From the NCBI GenBank assembly GCA_018268915.1, contig JAFDVQ010000014.1, positions 216,979-280,978 on the forward strand: DNA of 64,000 nt, written 5' to 3'. Below the pieces are notes generated by a model. It had not been told where the DNA came from and did no database searches. It saw only the letters and a program-made list of their open reading frames with translations. Positions 49,775 to 60,186 of the stretch are shown here, one piece after another. The translations under genes and the position numbers were made by a program. Position 1 is the first letter of the stretch. Each line of letters begins with the position of its first letter. The DNA comes from Acidobacteriota bacterium. GTDB taxonomy: Bacteria; Acidobacteriota; Terriglobia; Terriglobales; Acidobacteriaceae.

Positions 49775-51262
49775 ATGTCTGCCGGGCTGATTCTCGCGAT
49801 CGATCAGGGCACGACAAACACGAAGGGATTGCTCGTCGATCGGTCCGGCTCGCCTGTTTTTCGCACCTCTTCACCTCTGGCGATTGTTTCTACAGTAGAA
49901 GGGTTTGTTGAACAAGATCCGAACGATCTATGGGAGTCGGTTCAGACAGTGATTGGAGTAGCGGTTCAACATGCATCGCTAGCAAGCGAACGCATTGAGG
50001 CCCTTGCCATTTCCAACCAGCGTGAAACTGCGATTGCTTGGAGCGCCTCGACCGGCGAGCCACTCGCGAATGCGGTGAGTTGGCAGTGCGGCCGTTCAAC
50101 TGCGATCTGCCGCCGACTTGCCTTTAGCGCTGATCTTTTCCGTCGCAGAACAGGTCTTCCACTCGCCTCTCTTGTTTCGGCGGGAAAATGGGCATGGCTC
50201 CTTGAGAACTGCCCGGCAGTTCAAAGAGCACGAGAACAATCGGACCTGCATCTCGGCACCGTTGACTCGTGGTTGATCAGTCGCCTTACTGGTAACGGAA
50301 AGCACTTGACTGACCTCACCAACGCGTCCAGAACAGGGCTACTGAATCTGGACAAGCTGGAGTGGGATAGGGATATTCAGCCCATGTTCTCCCTTCCAAA
50401 GGAGGCAATGCCGGCATTGAAGCCCTCGGCGAGCAACTTCGGCACCTGCGAGACCGTGCCAGGTCTAAGGGGCGTACCTATACTGGCAGCCATTGGCGAC
50501 TCTCACGCGGCAATGTTCGGGCACGCTCATTTTTCACCTGGCTCAGTGAAGGCTACTTATGGCACTGGCTCGTCCCTGATGGCGCTCACTTCTGCCCTCG
50601 AAGCAGATACGACGTCACTGGCACGAACAATCGCGTGGTCAGCAGAAGAAACCACACAGTTCGCACTTGAAGGCAACATACCCATGACGGGCTCGGCTGT
50701 TCAGTGGCTTGGGGAGTTTCTGAAACTAAGTGACCAATCTCAAGGGGTTGCACAGCTTTCATCGAGCGTGGGTGATGCGGCCGGGGTCTATTTTGTGCCG
50801 GCGATGCTCGGCCTTGGCGCTCCGCACTGGGATGCGGACGCCAGAGGAACGATCAGCGGCCTCTGTCGACATCACACTTCGGCGCACCTGGCACGCGCGG
50901 CTCTGGATGCCGTCGCCTATCAAATTGCTGATGCATTCTTCGCGATGCAATCGGCGGCAGGCATGAAGTTTTCCGAATTGCTTGCCGATGGCGGGGCGAC
51001 GCGAAATTCGGGCCTGATGCAGTTTCAGGCCGACATTCTCGGCTGCCCCGTCCTTCGCTCAAGCAATGAAGAGCTGTCTGCGATTGGCGCAGCCTGGCTC
51101 GCCGGACTTGAACTGGGTTGGTGGAAGTCGCTTCAGGATCTCGAGTCTATCGGTCAGAATGCCGATCGGTTTGAGCCAAGGATGAGCGAGGGCGAAAGTC
51201 AGGCTCTCTACGATGGATGGAAACAGGCGATTGCCAATGTGCTCTGCGAAAAGACGATATGA
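49775..51262 (+). CDS. FGGY-family sugar kinase
   Basis: 495 residues. N-terminal phosphate-binding DQGTTNTKGLLVD, ISNQRETAIAW, and C-terminal GLGAPHWDADARGTISGL and LADGGATRNSGLMQFQADIL follow the glycerol kinase subgroup. In this setting the likely substrate is a ketose produced by the isomerase, with the phosphorylated product feeding the transketolase. Overlaps the ABC ATPase by four bases. Confidence 0.9.
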   Translation: MSAGLILAIDQGTTNTKGLLVDRSGSPVFRTSSPLAIVSTVEGFVEQDPNDLWESVQTVIGVAVQHASLASERIEALAISNQRETAIAWSASTGEPLANAVSWQCGRSTAICRRLAFSADLFRRRTGLPLASLVSAGKWAWLLENCPAVQRAREQSDLHLGTVDSWLISRLTGNGKHLTDLTNASRTGLLNLDKLEWDRDIQPMFSLPKEAMPALKPSASNFGTCETVPGLRGVPILAAIGDSHAAMFGHAHFSPGSVKATYGTGSSLMALTSALEADTTSLARTIAWSAEETTQFALEGNIPMTGSAVQWLGEFLKLSDQSQGVAQLSSSVGDAAGVYFVPAMLGLGAPHWDADARGTISGLCRHHTSAHLARAALDAVAYQIADAFFAMQSAAGMKFSELLADGGATRNSGLMQFQADILGCPVLRSSNEELSAIGAAWLAGLELGWWKSLQDLESIGQNADRFEPRMSEGESQALYDGWKQAIANVLCEKTI

Positions 51263-52812
51263 CCTCAGGCGGAATCATCTACGAAGCTCGCGCAATTACC
51301 CGGCGGTATCCGGGAACGATCGCGCTCGATCGAGTCAATTTCCGCGTCTATCGCGACCAGGTGAATGTACTCATCGGGGAAAACGGAGCAGGGAAGTCTA
51401 CGCTGATGCGGATCCTTGCCGGAGTTGAGCAGCAAGACGAAGGTCAGCTCACACTCGAAAACGCGGAAATCACTTTACGTTCTCCAAGAGAAGCGGCCCA
51501 TCACGGCATTGCCATCGTGCATCAGGAGCTTTCAGTACTGACGAATCTCGATCTGGCCGACAACATTTTCGCTGGACGCGAGCTGACGCGGGCTGGAGCT
51601 CTGGTCAACCGAGCTCTCGAGGAGGAACGTGCGTCTCAAGCCTTGCGGCGCCTTGGCAGCTCGATGGACGTCCGCACACCGGCAGGAAGTCTGTCGCTCG
51701 GATCCCGTCAGATCGTCGAACTAGCACGCGCACTCGAGCGGAAAGCGAAGATTCTCATTCTTGACGAGCCTACTTCCGCGCTCTCGAACACGGAGGCGGA
51801 GTCTCTCTTCGAGGTGATCGGCGAGCTCAAGCGCGCTGGCGTGACGATCATCTACATATCGCACCGCCTGAATGAGCTTCTTCATCTGGGCGACCGCTTC
51901 ACTGTGCTGCGATCTGGTCGTGTCGTGGGCGAAGCCCCACGCACCGAGGTTGATCGCCGATGGATCGTGGAGCGGATGTCGGGGCGCGATATTTCGAGAA
52001 GTGGGATCGTGCAGACTAGCCTGGCTCAGGGTCCTGCAGTATTGAGCGTGTCGGACCTGACGGTTGCGCCTGAATCAAATTCCGCTGCACAAAGCGTGCC
52101 GGTGCGAGATGTGCGTTTCTCTCTGAATAAGGGCGAGGTTCTTGGGATCTATGGACTGCTCGGGGCCGGTCGCACCGAGTTGCTCGAAGCGATCGCGGGA
52201 GCTCGTGAAATCCGGAGTGGGAAGATTCGACTCGAGAATGAGGAACTTTCCGTTAGATCAGTCGCCGATGCAGTCAGGGCTGGTATCCATCTGGTCCCCG
52301 AGGATCGCCAACGTGACGCTCTAGTGCCGGATCTTTCTGTTCGTGAGAACATTGCGCTGGCCGGATCCGGCGGGATCCTTCTGGACAAGAAGAAGGAGAC
52401 GGCAAAAGCATTGCAGCTTGTAGAGGATTTGAACATACGGGTTTCCGATCTAGAACTAGCGGTCACGGCTCTATCCGGAGGCAATCAGCAGAAGGTCATC
52501 ATCGCTCGCTGCCTGATGTGTTCCCCAAAACTGCTGCTGCTCGACGAGCCTACGCGCGGGGTCGATGTGGGAGCAAAAGCGGAGATCTACGCGATCCTCA
52601 GACGCCTCGCTTCTGAGGGAATTGGCATCATCTTTACCTCTTCCGAGATTGAAGAGATCCAGGCGCTCGCCGACCGAGCGCTTGTTCTGTGCCAAGGTCG
52701 CATCACTGCGACGCTTGAATGCAAAGAACTGACCGATGAAGCGCTCTTTGTTGCAGCGAGCCCGGTGGTTGCCACTATCTCAACAGCGCGATCAGGAAGT
52801 GTTTCCTTATGA
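51259..52812 (+). CDS. Sugar ABC importer ATPase (RbsA/XylG-type)
   Basis: About 517 residues, two ATPase domains in tandem. The first has Walker A GENGAGKST, SLGSRQIVELARAL and LDEPTSAL. The second has GLLGAGRTE (degenerate Walker A as is normal), LSGGNQQKVIIARCL and LDEPTRGVDVG. The ATG at 51259 overlaps the kinase stop. With permease and binding protein it forms a CUT2-class importer for monosaccharides. Confidence 0.94.
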   Translation: MTSGGIIYEARAITRRYPGTIALDRVNFRVYRDQVNVLIGENGAGKSTLMRILAGVEQQDEGQLTLENAEITLRSPREAAHHGIAIVHQELSVLTNLDLADNIFAGRELTRAGALVNRALEEERASQALRRLGSSMDVRTPAGSLSLGSRQIVELARALERKAKILILDEPTSALSNTEAESLFEVIGELKRAGVTIIYISHRLNELLHLGDRFTVLRSGRVVGEAPRTEVDRRWIVERMSGRDISRSGIVQTSLAQGPAVLSVSDLTVAPESNSAAQSVPVRDVRFSLNKGEVLGIYGLLGAGRTELLEAIAGAREIRSGKIRLENEELSVRSVADAVRAGIHLVPEDRQRDALVPDLSVRENIALAGSGGILLDKKKETAKALQLVEDLNIRVSDLELAVTALSGGNQQKVIIARCLMCSPKLLLLDEPTRGVDVGAKAEIYAILRRLASEGIGIIFTSSEIEEIQALADRALVLCQGRITATLECKELTDEALFVAASPVVATISTARSGSVSL

Positions 52813-53891
52813 CAGCTACGATCGCAACCGCGCGCCCATTGTCCTCAATAACCGTTTCAGGTGTTCGAGCCCTGCTTCTGATCTTCAAGGCACGTGCAGT
52901 TGTGGTGTTGGTTGCGCTGCTGATCTATTTCTCATGGCTGGCGCCCGCTTTCCTGACTGCGAATAACTTTCAGATCCTCACCAAACACGTGGCCATCGCC
53001 GCCATCCTTGCGATTGGAATGACATTCGTCGTACTGACGGGTGGGATCGATCTGTCAGTCGGGTCAGTTGCCGGGTTGGCTGGTATGCTGATGGGCTATT
53101 TGCTCACGCAGGGCATCGAGCTCGGTGGGTCGCGCCACTTCCTTCCCGTCGCCGCTTGCGTCTTGATTGCCATTGCAATTTCTCTCACAGTGGGAATATT
53201 GAATGGCTGGCTCGTTTCAAAAGCTGGCGTCGCTCCATTCATCGCCACCTTGGGAACGCTCTATGTAGCTCGGGGTGCCGCACTCCTGATTTCGAATGGC
53301 AAGACTTTTCCGAATCTTGCGGGCGAGTTGGCCCGAGGGAACACGGGATTTCCTGCTCTGGGGCAGACCTTCTTCTTCGGCTTGCCGACGCCAGTCTGGA
53401 TCATGCTGGTGCTTTTCGCAGTCGCTGTGTTCATCGCCCGCAAAACTCCGCTCGGCCGTCATATCTATGCTGTCGGCGGTAATGAGCGCGCGGCCCGGCT
53501 GGCCGGAATCCGTGTACCGTGGGTCAAACTCTTCACGTATGTCTTCGCTGCCGTCTGTGCCGCGCTGGTCGGGCTGATCATTGCCTCGCAATTGGAAGCG
53601 GCTCATCCGGCCACTGGCGACAGCTTTGAACTGAATGCGATCGCGGCCGTCGTTCTGGGCGGGACGTCACTGATGGGAGGTCGAGGATCGATCACTGGGT
53701 CTCTCCTTGGAGCATGCGTAATCGGCGTTCTCTCCGATGGCTTGGTGATGCTCGGAGTATCTCAGTTCTGGCAAATGGTCATCAAAGGAGCAGTCATCAT
53801 TCTTGCGGTCGCGATCGATCAATTACAGACAAATATTCAGGCCCGGTTTCTCCCGCTTCTGCTGCGAGCCAATGAGGGAGCGGTCGAGTGA
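52809..53891 (+). CDS. Sugar ABC importer permease (RbsC-type)
   Basis: 360 residues with eight to ten helices. The conserved AIGMTFVVLTGGIDLSVGS, NGWLVSKAGVAPFIATLGT, YAVGGNERAARLAGI and AVVLGGTSLMGGRGSI blocks are those of RbsC-like CUT2 permeases. Four-base overlaps on both sides couple it to the ATPase and the binding protein. Confidence 0.94.
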   Translation: MTATIATARPLSSITVSGVRALLLIFKARAVVVLVALLIYFSWLAPAFLTANNFQILTKHVAIAAILAIGMTFVVLTGGIDLSVGSVAGLAGMLMGYLLTQGIELGGSRHFLPVAACVLIAIAISLTVGILNGWLVSKAGVAPFIATLGTLYVARGAALLISNGKTFPNLAGELARGNTGFPALGQTFFFGLPTPVWIMLVLFAVAVFIARKTPLGRHIYAVGGNERAARLAGIRVPWVKLFTYVFAAVCAALVGLIIASQLEAAHPATGDSFELNAIAAVVLGGTSLMGGRGSITGSLLGACVIGVLSDGLVMLGVSQFWQMVIKGAVIILAVAIDQLQTNIQARFLPLLLRANEGAVE

Positions 53892-54841
53892 TCCGTACAG
53901 TCCGGATTCTATGCGCGGGCGCGGCGTTCCTCACCGTGCTTTTATTCTCCGGGTGTCACCGGTCGGATGCCTCTAAAAAGCTGATCGTGATCATTGTGCC
54001 TTCCCAGGACAATCCCTTCTTCAAGGCGGAAGGCGATGCAGCTGCCGCTCGAGCCCTCTCTCTCGGCTATCGAGTTCGCGTCGACGCGCACGACGATGAC
54101 GCCTATCGCCAGGACAATCTGATTGACGCAGCGATCGCTTCGAACGCCTCAGCGATCATTCTCGATAACGCAGGTGCCGATTCTTCCGTAGCCGCAGTGC
54201 GGCGTGCTACAAAAGCCGGTATCCCGTGTTTTCTGATTGACCGCGCCATCAATGCGAATGGTATTGCGAAAGCTCAGATCATTGCCGACAATCATCAGGG
54301 CTCAGTTATAGTGGCTGAAGATTTTGTCGACGCACTGGGATCTTCCGGCGGACCGTACGTAGAGTTGCTCGGCCGGGAGTCCGACACAAATGCACAGGTC
54401 CGTACCTCAGGATTCCATTTAGTTCTCGATCGCCACCCCGATCTTGTGCGTGTGGCAGCGCAATCCGCCAATTGGTCCCAGGCCGAAGCGTTTCAGAGGA
54501 CGGAGACGATTCTTCAGGCCCATCAGGACATGAAGGGCATCATTTCGGGCAACGATACGATGGCTCTGGGCGCTCTGGCCGCTGTCAAATCTTCAGGACG
54601 TACCGGGATTGTCATTTCAGGCTTTGATGGAAGCCCTGACGCGGTTGCGTCCATCCGTGCAGGAGAATTGCGAGCAACTGCGCTTCAGCCTGCGGTTCTC
54701 ATTTCACGTCTTGCTGTAGACGAAGCGGACGACTATCTCAGGACTGGTTCAACACATAAGCCGGAACAGCAGATCATTCCATGCGATCTGGTTACACGAA
54801 AGAACGCGAATGATTTCCACGATTTCGAAAAAGTGAGGTGA
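53888..54841 (+). CDS. Sugar ABC importer substrate-binding lipoprotein (RbsB-type)
   Basis: 317 residues. GTG start inside the permease stop. Lipobox LLFSGC (Cys near 23), then a periplasmic-binding-protein type I fold: VPSQDNPFFKAEGDAA, DNAGADSSVAAV, FLIDRAIN, GISGN-like GIISGNDTMALGA, and GFDGSPDAV. The ligand set (Asn, Phe, Asp, Arg, Asn, Asp) resembles pentose/hexose binders but does not fix the sugar. Confidence 0.92.
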   Translation: MIRTVRILCAGAAFLTVLLFSGCHRSDASKKLIVIIVPSQDNPFFKAEGDAAAARALSLGYRVRVDAHDDDAYRQDNLIDAAIASNASAIILDNAGADSSVAAVRRATKAGIPCFLIDRAINANGIAKAQIIADNHQGSVIVAEDFVDALGSSGGPYVELLGRESDTNAQVRTSGFHLVLDRHPDLVRVAAQSANWSQAEAFQRTETILQAHQDMKGIISGNDTMALGALAAVKSSGRTGIVISGFDGSPDAVASIRAGELRATALQPAVLISRLAVDEADDYLRTGSTHKPEQQIIPCDLVTRKNANDFHDFEKVR

Positions 54842-54847
54842 AGTGTC

Positions 54848-56293
54848 ATGGCAACTCTAGGCGTCATCTTAGGCAATCGCGACTTCTTTCCTGACGTTCT
54901 GATCGGAGAAGCCCGCCGGGATTTGAAAAAGCTCTTCGGTGAACTGTCGATCGAGCCTGTTTGGCTTTCGGAGAAAGACACAAAGCTCGGCGCCGTCGAG
55001 ACGTGGTCCGACGCGCGGAAATGCGGAGACCTGCTTCGCGTAAATCGCGATCGCTTGGACGGTGTGCTTGTTTGCCTCCCGAATTTCGGCGATGAAAAGG
55101 GCATTGCTGACTCGGTTCGTATGGGAGATGTTCGTGTACCGATCCTGGTACAGGCGTGCCCGGACGATCTCGATCAGTTCGGTCTCAACCGGCGTCGCGA
55201 TGCCTTTTGCGGAAAGATTTCGGCGTGCAACAATCTTCGCCAGTACGGATTCAAGTTCTCCCTCACCCGCGATCATACCGTTTCGATCCTGAACCCGCGC
55301 TTCCGCGAAGATCTGGAGCAATTTCTGGCTGTCTGCCGCGTTGTGCGCGGCCTCTCGCAAGTTCGGATTGGAGCCGTCGGTGCGCGACCGAACGCCTTCA
55401 ATACAACTCGCTATAGCGAGAAACTCCTGGAAGCCTCGGGAATCTCCGTGAGCACCATCGATCTGTCCGAAGTCTTCGGGAATGCCGGCAAGATTCCCGA
55501 CAGCGATGCTCGCGTCAAGCAGAGGATCGATCAGATTCGAGGATACGCAGACGCCTCCAAAGTCCCGGATGAGGCGATTCTTAAAATGGGGAAATTCGCC
55601 CTGGTCGTCGACGACTGGATGCAGTCCCTCGGCATATCGGCGACAGCAATCCAGTGCTGGAGTTCGCTGCAGAAGAACTATGGTGTGAACGTCTGCACCA
55701 TCATGTCGATGATGAGTGAGCAGATGTTGCCTTCGGCATGTGAAGTTGATATCGCGGGCGTAGTGAGCATGTATTCCCTGCAGCTTGCGAGCGGTCGCCC
55801 CAGCGCACTAGTTGACTGGAATAACAATTACGGTGACGATCCGGAAAAATGCGTGCTGTTCCATTGCGGAAACTGGGCCAAAGATTTCCTTCCAGATGTA
55901 CGGATCGCAACGGCACCAATCCTTGGAACGACTCTCGGCGAAGAGAATACATTCGGAGCGATGGAGGGTCGAACTGGCAAAGGGCCGCTGACCTTCGGCC
56001 GAATCAGCACAGATGATGCGAGTGGCAAAATCAGGGTCTACGTCGGCGAAGGAGAATTCACCGACGATCCGCTTGATACCTTTGGTACTCGAGCTGTGGT
56101 CCGCGTTCCGGCGCTCCCATCGTTGATGCATATCATTTGTCAGAATGGTTTCGAGCATCACGCGGCCATGAACCGCAGTCATTCGGCTGCCATTGTGTCC
56201 GAAGCGCTCGGCCGCTACATGGGATGGCAGGTATACCACCACCAGCGGCCGACAGGTCTGCCGCCAATTCATCGAATGGGCAGTGAGTGGTGA
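54848..56293 (+). CDS. L-fucose/L-arabinose isomerase-like protein
   Basis: 481 residues of the FucI/AraA fold. Features are a Rossmann-like N-terminal domain (LVCLPNFGDEKGIADSVR), the metal-binding C-terminal half (CEVDIAGVVSMYSLQ, DWNNNYGDDPEKCVLFHCGNWA, GTTLGEENTFGAMEGRTGKGPLTFGRIS), and NGFEHHAAM near the end. It should interconvert an aldose and a ketose for the kinase. It is six bases after the binding-protein gene; the regulator follows after 40 bases. Confidence 0.88.
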   Translation: MATLGVILGNRDFFPDVLIGEARRDLKKLFGELSIEPVWLSEKDTKLGAVETWSDARKCGDLLRVNRDRLDGVLVCLPNFGDEKGIADSVRMGDVRVPILVQACPDDLDQFGLNRRRDAFCGKISACNNLRQYGFKFSLTRDHTVSILNPRFREDLEQFLAVCRVVRGLSQVRIGAVGARPNAFNTTRYSEKLLEASGISVSTIDLSEVFGNAGKIPDSDARVKQRIDQIRGYADASKVPDEAILKMGKFALVVDDWMQSLGISATAIQCWSSLQKNYGVNVCTIMSMMSEQMLPSACEVDIAGVVSMYSLQLASGRPSALVDWNNNYGDDPEKCVLFHCGNWAKDFLPDVRIATAPILGTTLGEENTFGAMEGRTGKGPLTFGRISTDDASGKIRVYVGEGEFTDDPLDTFGTRAVVRVPALPSLMHIICQNGFEHHAAMNRSHSAAIVSEALGRYMGWQVYHHQRPTGLPPIHRMGSEW

Positions 56294-56308
56294 TGAACTG
56301 AAGACTGT

Positions 56309-56320
56309 GCGTATAAATGC
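56309..56320 (+). promoter_or_regulatory. Operator-like GCGTATAAATGC before the SorC gene
   Basis: A variant of the operators at 47792 and 47841, 13 bases before the regulator's ATG, in the gap after the isomerase stop. It suggests that the regulator also senses its own expression. Confidence 0.5.
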
Positions 56321-56332
56321 GGATGGGAAGCT

Positions 56333-57289
56333 ATGGGTCGCGTTGACGAACTTCGATTGATTGCCAAGGTTGCGCGGATGTATTACATCCAGGAACTCAA
56401 CCAGCAGGAAATCACTGACAAGCTTCAGCTTCATCAATCGACGATATCGCGGATGTTGAAGAAGGCAAGAGCGCTGAATCTGGTTCGGTTCAACATCGCC
56501 ACGCCGCCTGGCACATTCGCCGATCTCGAAGATCAGCTGACCTCTCGCTTCGAGTTGAAAGATGCCGTTGTCGTCGATTGTCCGGCGGAGGGCGAAGCAA
56601 TGTTCCGCGATCTGGGCATAGCTCTTGCGTATTTCCTTGAAACGACTTTGAAGCCTGGCAAAGTGATTGGGATATCTTCCTGGAGCCGTTCATTGTTTGC
56701 CATGGTGGATGCGCTCCATCCTGGTGGCTACTGTGCGGATGGAAAGGTCGTGCAGATTCTTGGCGGCGTGGGGAATACTGCGAGCGACTTCCATGCAATC
56801 CATCTGGCTCAACGCCTGGCCGGAAGCATCGGCGCGAAGCCCGTGCTGTTGCAATCGCCTGCTGTTGTAGGCACGTCGGAAGCGCAGCGGGTACTGTCGC
56901 GAGATCCCGTGGTGCAAGAGGCTTCTGCCCTTTTCGACAAGTTGGATTTGGCCTTGGTGGGAATCGGCTCGATGGAGCCATCGAAGATGCTGGCGGTGAG
57001 CGGGAACATCTTCTCGCGAGAAGAACGGGCTAAGCTTCAACGCCTCGGGGCAGTGGGTGATATCTGTTTTCGCTTCTATAATGCGGATGGACAGCCGATC
57101 AAATCATCGTTGATGAAGCGGGTGATTGGCATCGATTTGGATAAATTGAGCAATTGCAAGCGGGTTGTCGGCGTGGCAGGCGGAACGCAGAAGATGCAGG
57201 CCATTTTGGGCGCTTTGCGAGGAGGCTTGATCGACGTTCTTATCACCGATCAGCGTACAGCCGAAGTGCTCTCGAAGGCTAAGAACTAA
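56333..57289 (+). CDS. SorC-family transcriptional regulator
   Basis: 318 residues: N-terminal helix-turn-helix (YYIQELNQQEITDKLQLHQSTISRMLKKAR) and a C-terminal sugar-phosphate-binding domain of the DeoR/SorC type (VIGISSWSRSLFAMVDAL, ILGGVGNTASDFHA, LVGIGSMEPSKML, VAGGTQKMQAILGALRGG). It probably responds to a phosphorylated intermediate made by the FGGY kinase and controls the operon through the GCATAAATATGC sites. Confidence 0.92.
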   Translation: MGRVDELRLIAKVARMYYIQELNQQEITDKLQLHQSTISRMLKKARALNLVRFNIATPPGTFADLEDQLTSRFELKDAVVVDCPAEGEAMFRDLGIALAYFLETTLKPGKVIGISSWSRSLFAMVDALHPGGYCADGKVVQILGGVGNTASDFHAIHLAQRLAGSIGAKPVLLQSPAVVGTSEAQRVLSRDPVVQEASALFDKLDLALVGIGSMEPSKMLAVSGNIFSREERAKLQRLGAVGDICFRFYNADGQPIKSSLMKRVIGIDLDKLSNCKRVVGVAGGTQKMQAILGALRGGLIDVLITDQRTAEVLSKAKN

Positions 57290-57494
57290 ATGATTCGAGG
57301 CGGATGGTGAAGGTCTTCCGAATTCGGGACCATATTCGATCTCTGAACGAACGACTTTGGTGTTCGGCCCTCAACAAAACGCGCCATGAATTCGATCGTG
57401 CGTCTGGGAGATGAGGATCCTCGATGTTGGTCTAGAATGATGCACCTCCGGATGGCGAAGTCGATCACAGCCAGATTTGGTAAAGGAAAGAGCA

Positions 57495-60099
57495 ATGTTG
57501 ACTTTAGTACGTGCCAGGGTGAACAGCTTCATTTTGTTGTGCGCAGTCGTATTTCCATGTAGTTCTTCCAACGCACAGGCAACCGTTGCCTCTCGTCTCA
57601 AGGATTGCCGGGTCCCGACCCAGGAAGAACCATGGAGAGATCAGACCCAGAGCCCTGTGTGCCGGACCCTGGAACTCATCCACGCGATGGCACTCGAGGA
57701 TAAGATCAACCAACTCGCACCTTCCTTCGGGAAGCCGACGGAGAATCGCTTCGGAATCCCGGCCTTGAACGCGAATGACGGACCGAACGGGTGGGCTAAG
57801 GGACCATTCCCGGGACCTCCACAGCCTAGAACTCTCGGAGCGACGGCGTTTCCAAACGAGATTGCGCTGGCCGCGACCTGGGATAGACAACGGGCTAGTG
57901 ACTTTGGAACGGCTTTAGCGGAGGAATGGCGCGGCAAAGGAAGCTCTGAGATCATCGCTCCGACGCTGAACATCATGCGCACGTGGCACTGGGGCCGCAG
58001 TGCGGAGACCTTCGGTGAAGATCCGTTTCTGAATGGACAAATGGCGTCGGCGGAAGTTGCCTCTGGTGCAGCGCGGAAACGTGATCGCGATGATTAAGCA
58101 CTTCGCCGGCAATAACCAGGATTGGGAGCGTGTTGGGCATTTCCCGGATTTCACCGGCGTTAACGAGATCATCCCGGAACGCGCGCTGCACGAGATTTAC
58201 TATCCCGGATTCAGGGAAGCGATCGAGACTGGTGGTGCAGCCGGCGTGATGTGCGCCTACAACCAAATTAACGGTACGTTCGCCTGTAATCACGCGAAGG
58301 TACTGGGCGAGCTTCATAAGTGGGGATTTTCAGGAGCAATCACCCCGGATGCGGTATTCGCACTGCACGATCCATTGCTCGCCGCAAAGGCAGGAGTCAC
58401 CTACATCGGTTCCGCTCAGACGTTGCATGACATGCTGGCAAAAGGCCAGCTTACCGAGGCGGATGTGGATCAGATGCTCTACGCGGCGCTCTTTCCCATC
58501 TTCAAGCTTGGCATCTATGACTCGCCGGCTCCTGGCAATTCAGCGGCCCGCGTGACAACGAGCGAGCATGTTGCACTTGCACGCGCCATCGTTGAAGAAG
58601 GTTCAGTGCTGCTCAAGAACGAGAAGCAAGTACTCCCGATTTCTCCAGGCAAAGTGAAGTCGATTGCGGTGATTGGCATGGTAGCCGGTCCTCAGGCCGT
58701 GTTCGGTGAGGAAGGTCCGACAGTTCACGTTGAGAAGCTTAGCGTTCCTGCCGAGGCCATTGAGCAGCGTGCCGGGTCTTCAATAAAAGTGAGCTATCAC
58801 GAGGTCGGGATTGGCATCCGCCCGTTGCCCCTTCTCAAGGGCGAACTGCTGACGCCAACAGAGGGCTCCGGGCACGGCTTCACCGCTGCCTATTACCGCA
58901 GCAGCGACCTGAGCGGCAAGCCTGTGGTGACCCGTGTCGATGCAGGAGTAGATGTAAATGGCCTCCCCGCAGCAGAACTGGGACCCGAAGTTCGCTCGTT
59001 CGGACCGCCTAAACTCTCGTGGTCGGCGCGATGGAGTGCGACCCTGACTCCATCCGTCTCTGGCGAATATGGCTTTTCGCTAGACGGAGCCGGAAGCTCA
59101 CGCCTCCTTGTTGATGGCAAAGTTATAGCCCAATTGCAGAAGGTGAACTTCAAGTCGACTTCGTTCGGCCTCATCCACCTCAAGGCAGGTACTTCGGTCA
59201 GTATTGTTGTTGAGCACTCAAATGACGATTCTGTGCTGGGCAGCTTCCTTCACGTCGGCTTTGATCCTCCGCACGAAGATAAGTGGAATGCCGCTCTTGA
59301 GGCCGCCCGCTCGGCAGACGTCGCTGTCGTCTTTGCCGGCGAGCAACTCGGCGAAGGCATGGACAAAACGTCGCTGAACCTGCCCGGCAATCAAAATGAA
59401 CTGATCGACGCGGTGGCAGCGGTGAATTCACGCACGGTGGTTGTCCTGAATACATCCACTCCGGTGGCCATGCCGTGGCTCAACAAAGTAGCCTCTGTGC
59501 TCGAGTCGTGGTATCCGGGGCAAGAGAGTGGGGAGGGTATTGCGTCTGTGCTCTTTGGAGATGCCGACCCGGGCGGTCGGCTGCCAGTCACGTTCCCAGC
59601 CTCTCCCGATCAGGGGCCTGCTACGAAATCGCAAAATTATCCCGGTGTCGATGGCGTTGCACGTTACGACGAGGGCATTTTCGTGGGTTACCGATGGTAC
59701 GATCAGCACCAGCAGCAGCCGCTTTTTCCATTTGGCTACGGCCTGTCCTACACGACCTTCGAATACAGCGATCTGCATGTAAGTCGTGAGAGGAACAATG
59801 TTTCACTATCAGTCGCTGTTACGAACACCGGAGCTCGCAAAGGCTCCGAAGTAGTGCAGGTTTACGTTACAGAGCCGGAAAATGCTTCAGAACCTCCTCT
59901 ACAACTGAAAGGATTTGAAAAACTGTCACTCAGCCCCGGGCAACGAAAGACGGTCAGTGTGCAAATTCCGCTGAATCGTTTATCCGTGTGGAGCGATAAG
60001 GAGCATGCCTGGAAGTTGTGGAGCGGCGCTTACAACTTCAAGGTGGGCACAAGCTCACGAAGACTCCTGCTCGAATCATCTCTCCAAATAACCCCTTGA
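57495..60099 (+). pseudogene. GH3 beta-glucosidase with PA14 domain, interrupted by one frameshift
   Basis: The first part (57495-58097) encodes a signal peptide and the start of a GH3 barrel (IPALNANDGPNGWAKG, IIAPTLNIMRTWHWGRSAETFGEDP). The rest (frame from 58033 to 60099) continues with IAMIKHFAGNNQDWERVGHF, FSGAITPDAVFALHD (nucleophile Asp), a PA14 insert (HGFTAAYYRSSDL...FSLDGAGSSRLLVDGKVI), the GH3 C-domain and a fibronectin-like end. The frames cross near 58066-58070 (one base lost, or two gained). Everything else is intact, so this is a recent mutation or a sequencing error. AAAGGAAAG precedes ATG 57495. Confidence 0.85.
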
Positions 60100-60186
60100 G
60101 GTTTACCTCCGAGGCTGATTTCACTCCGATAGGCCGAGGAAAAGGAGTGGATTGCGGACTGCTGACCCAAAGAGATGGGAACGAAT

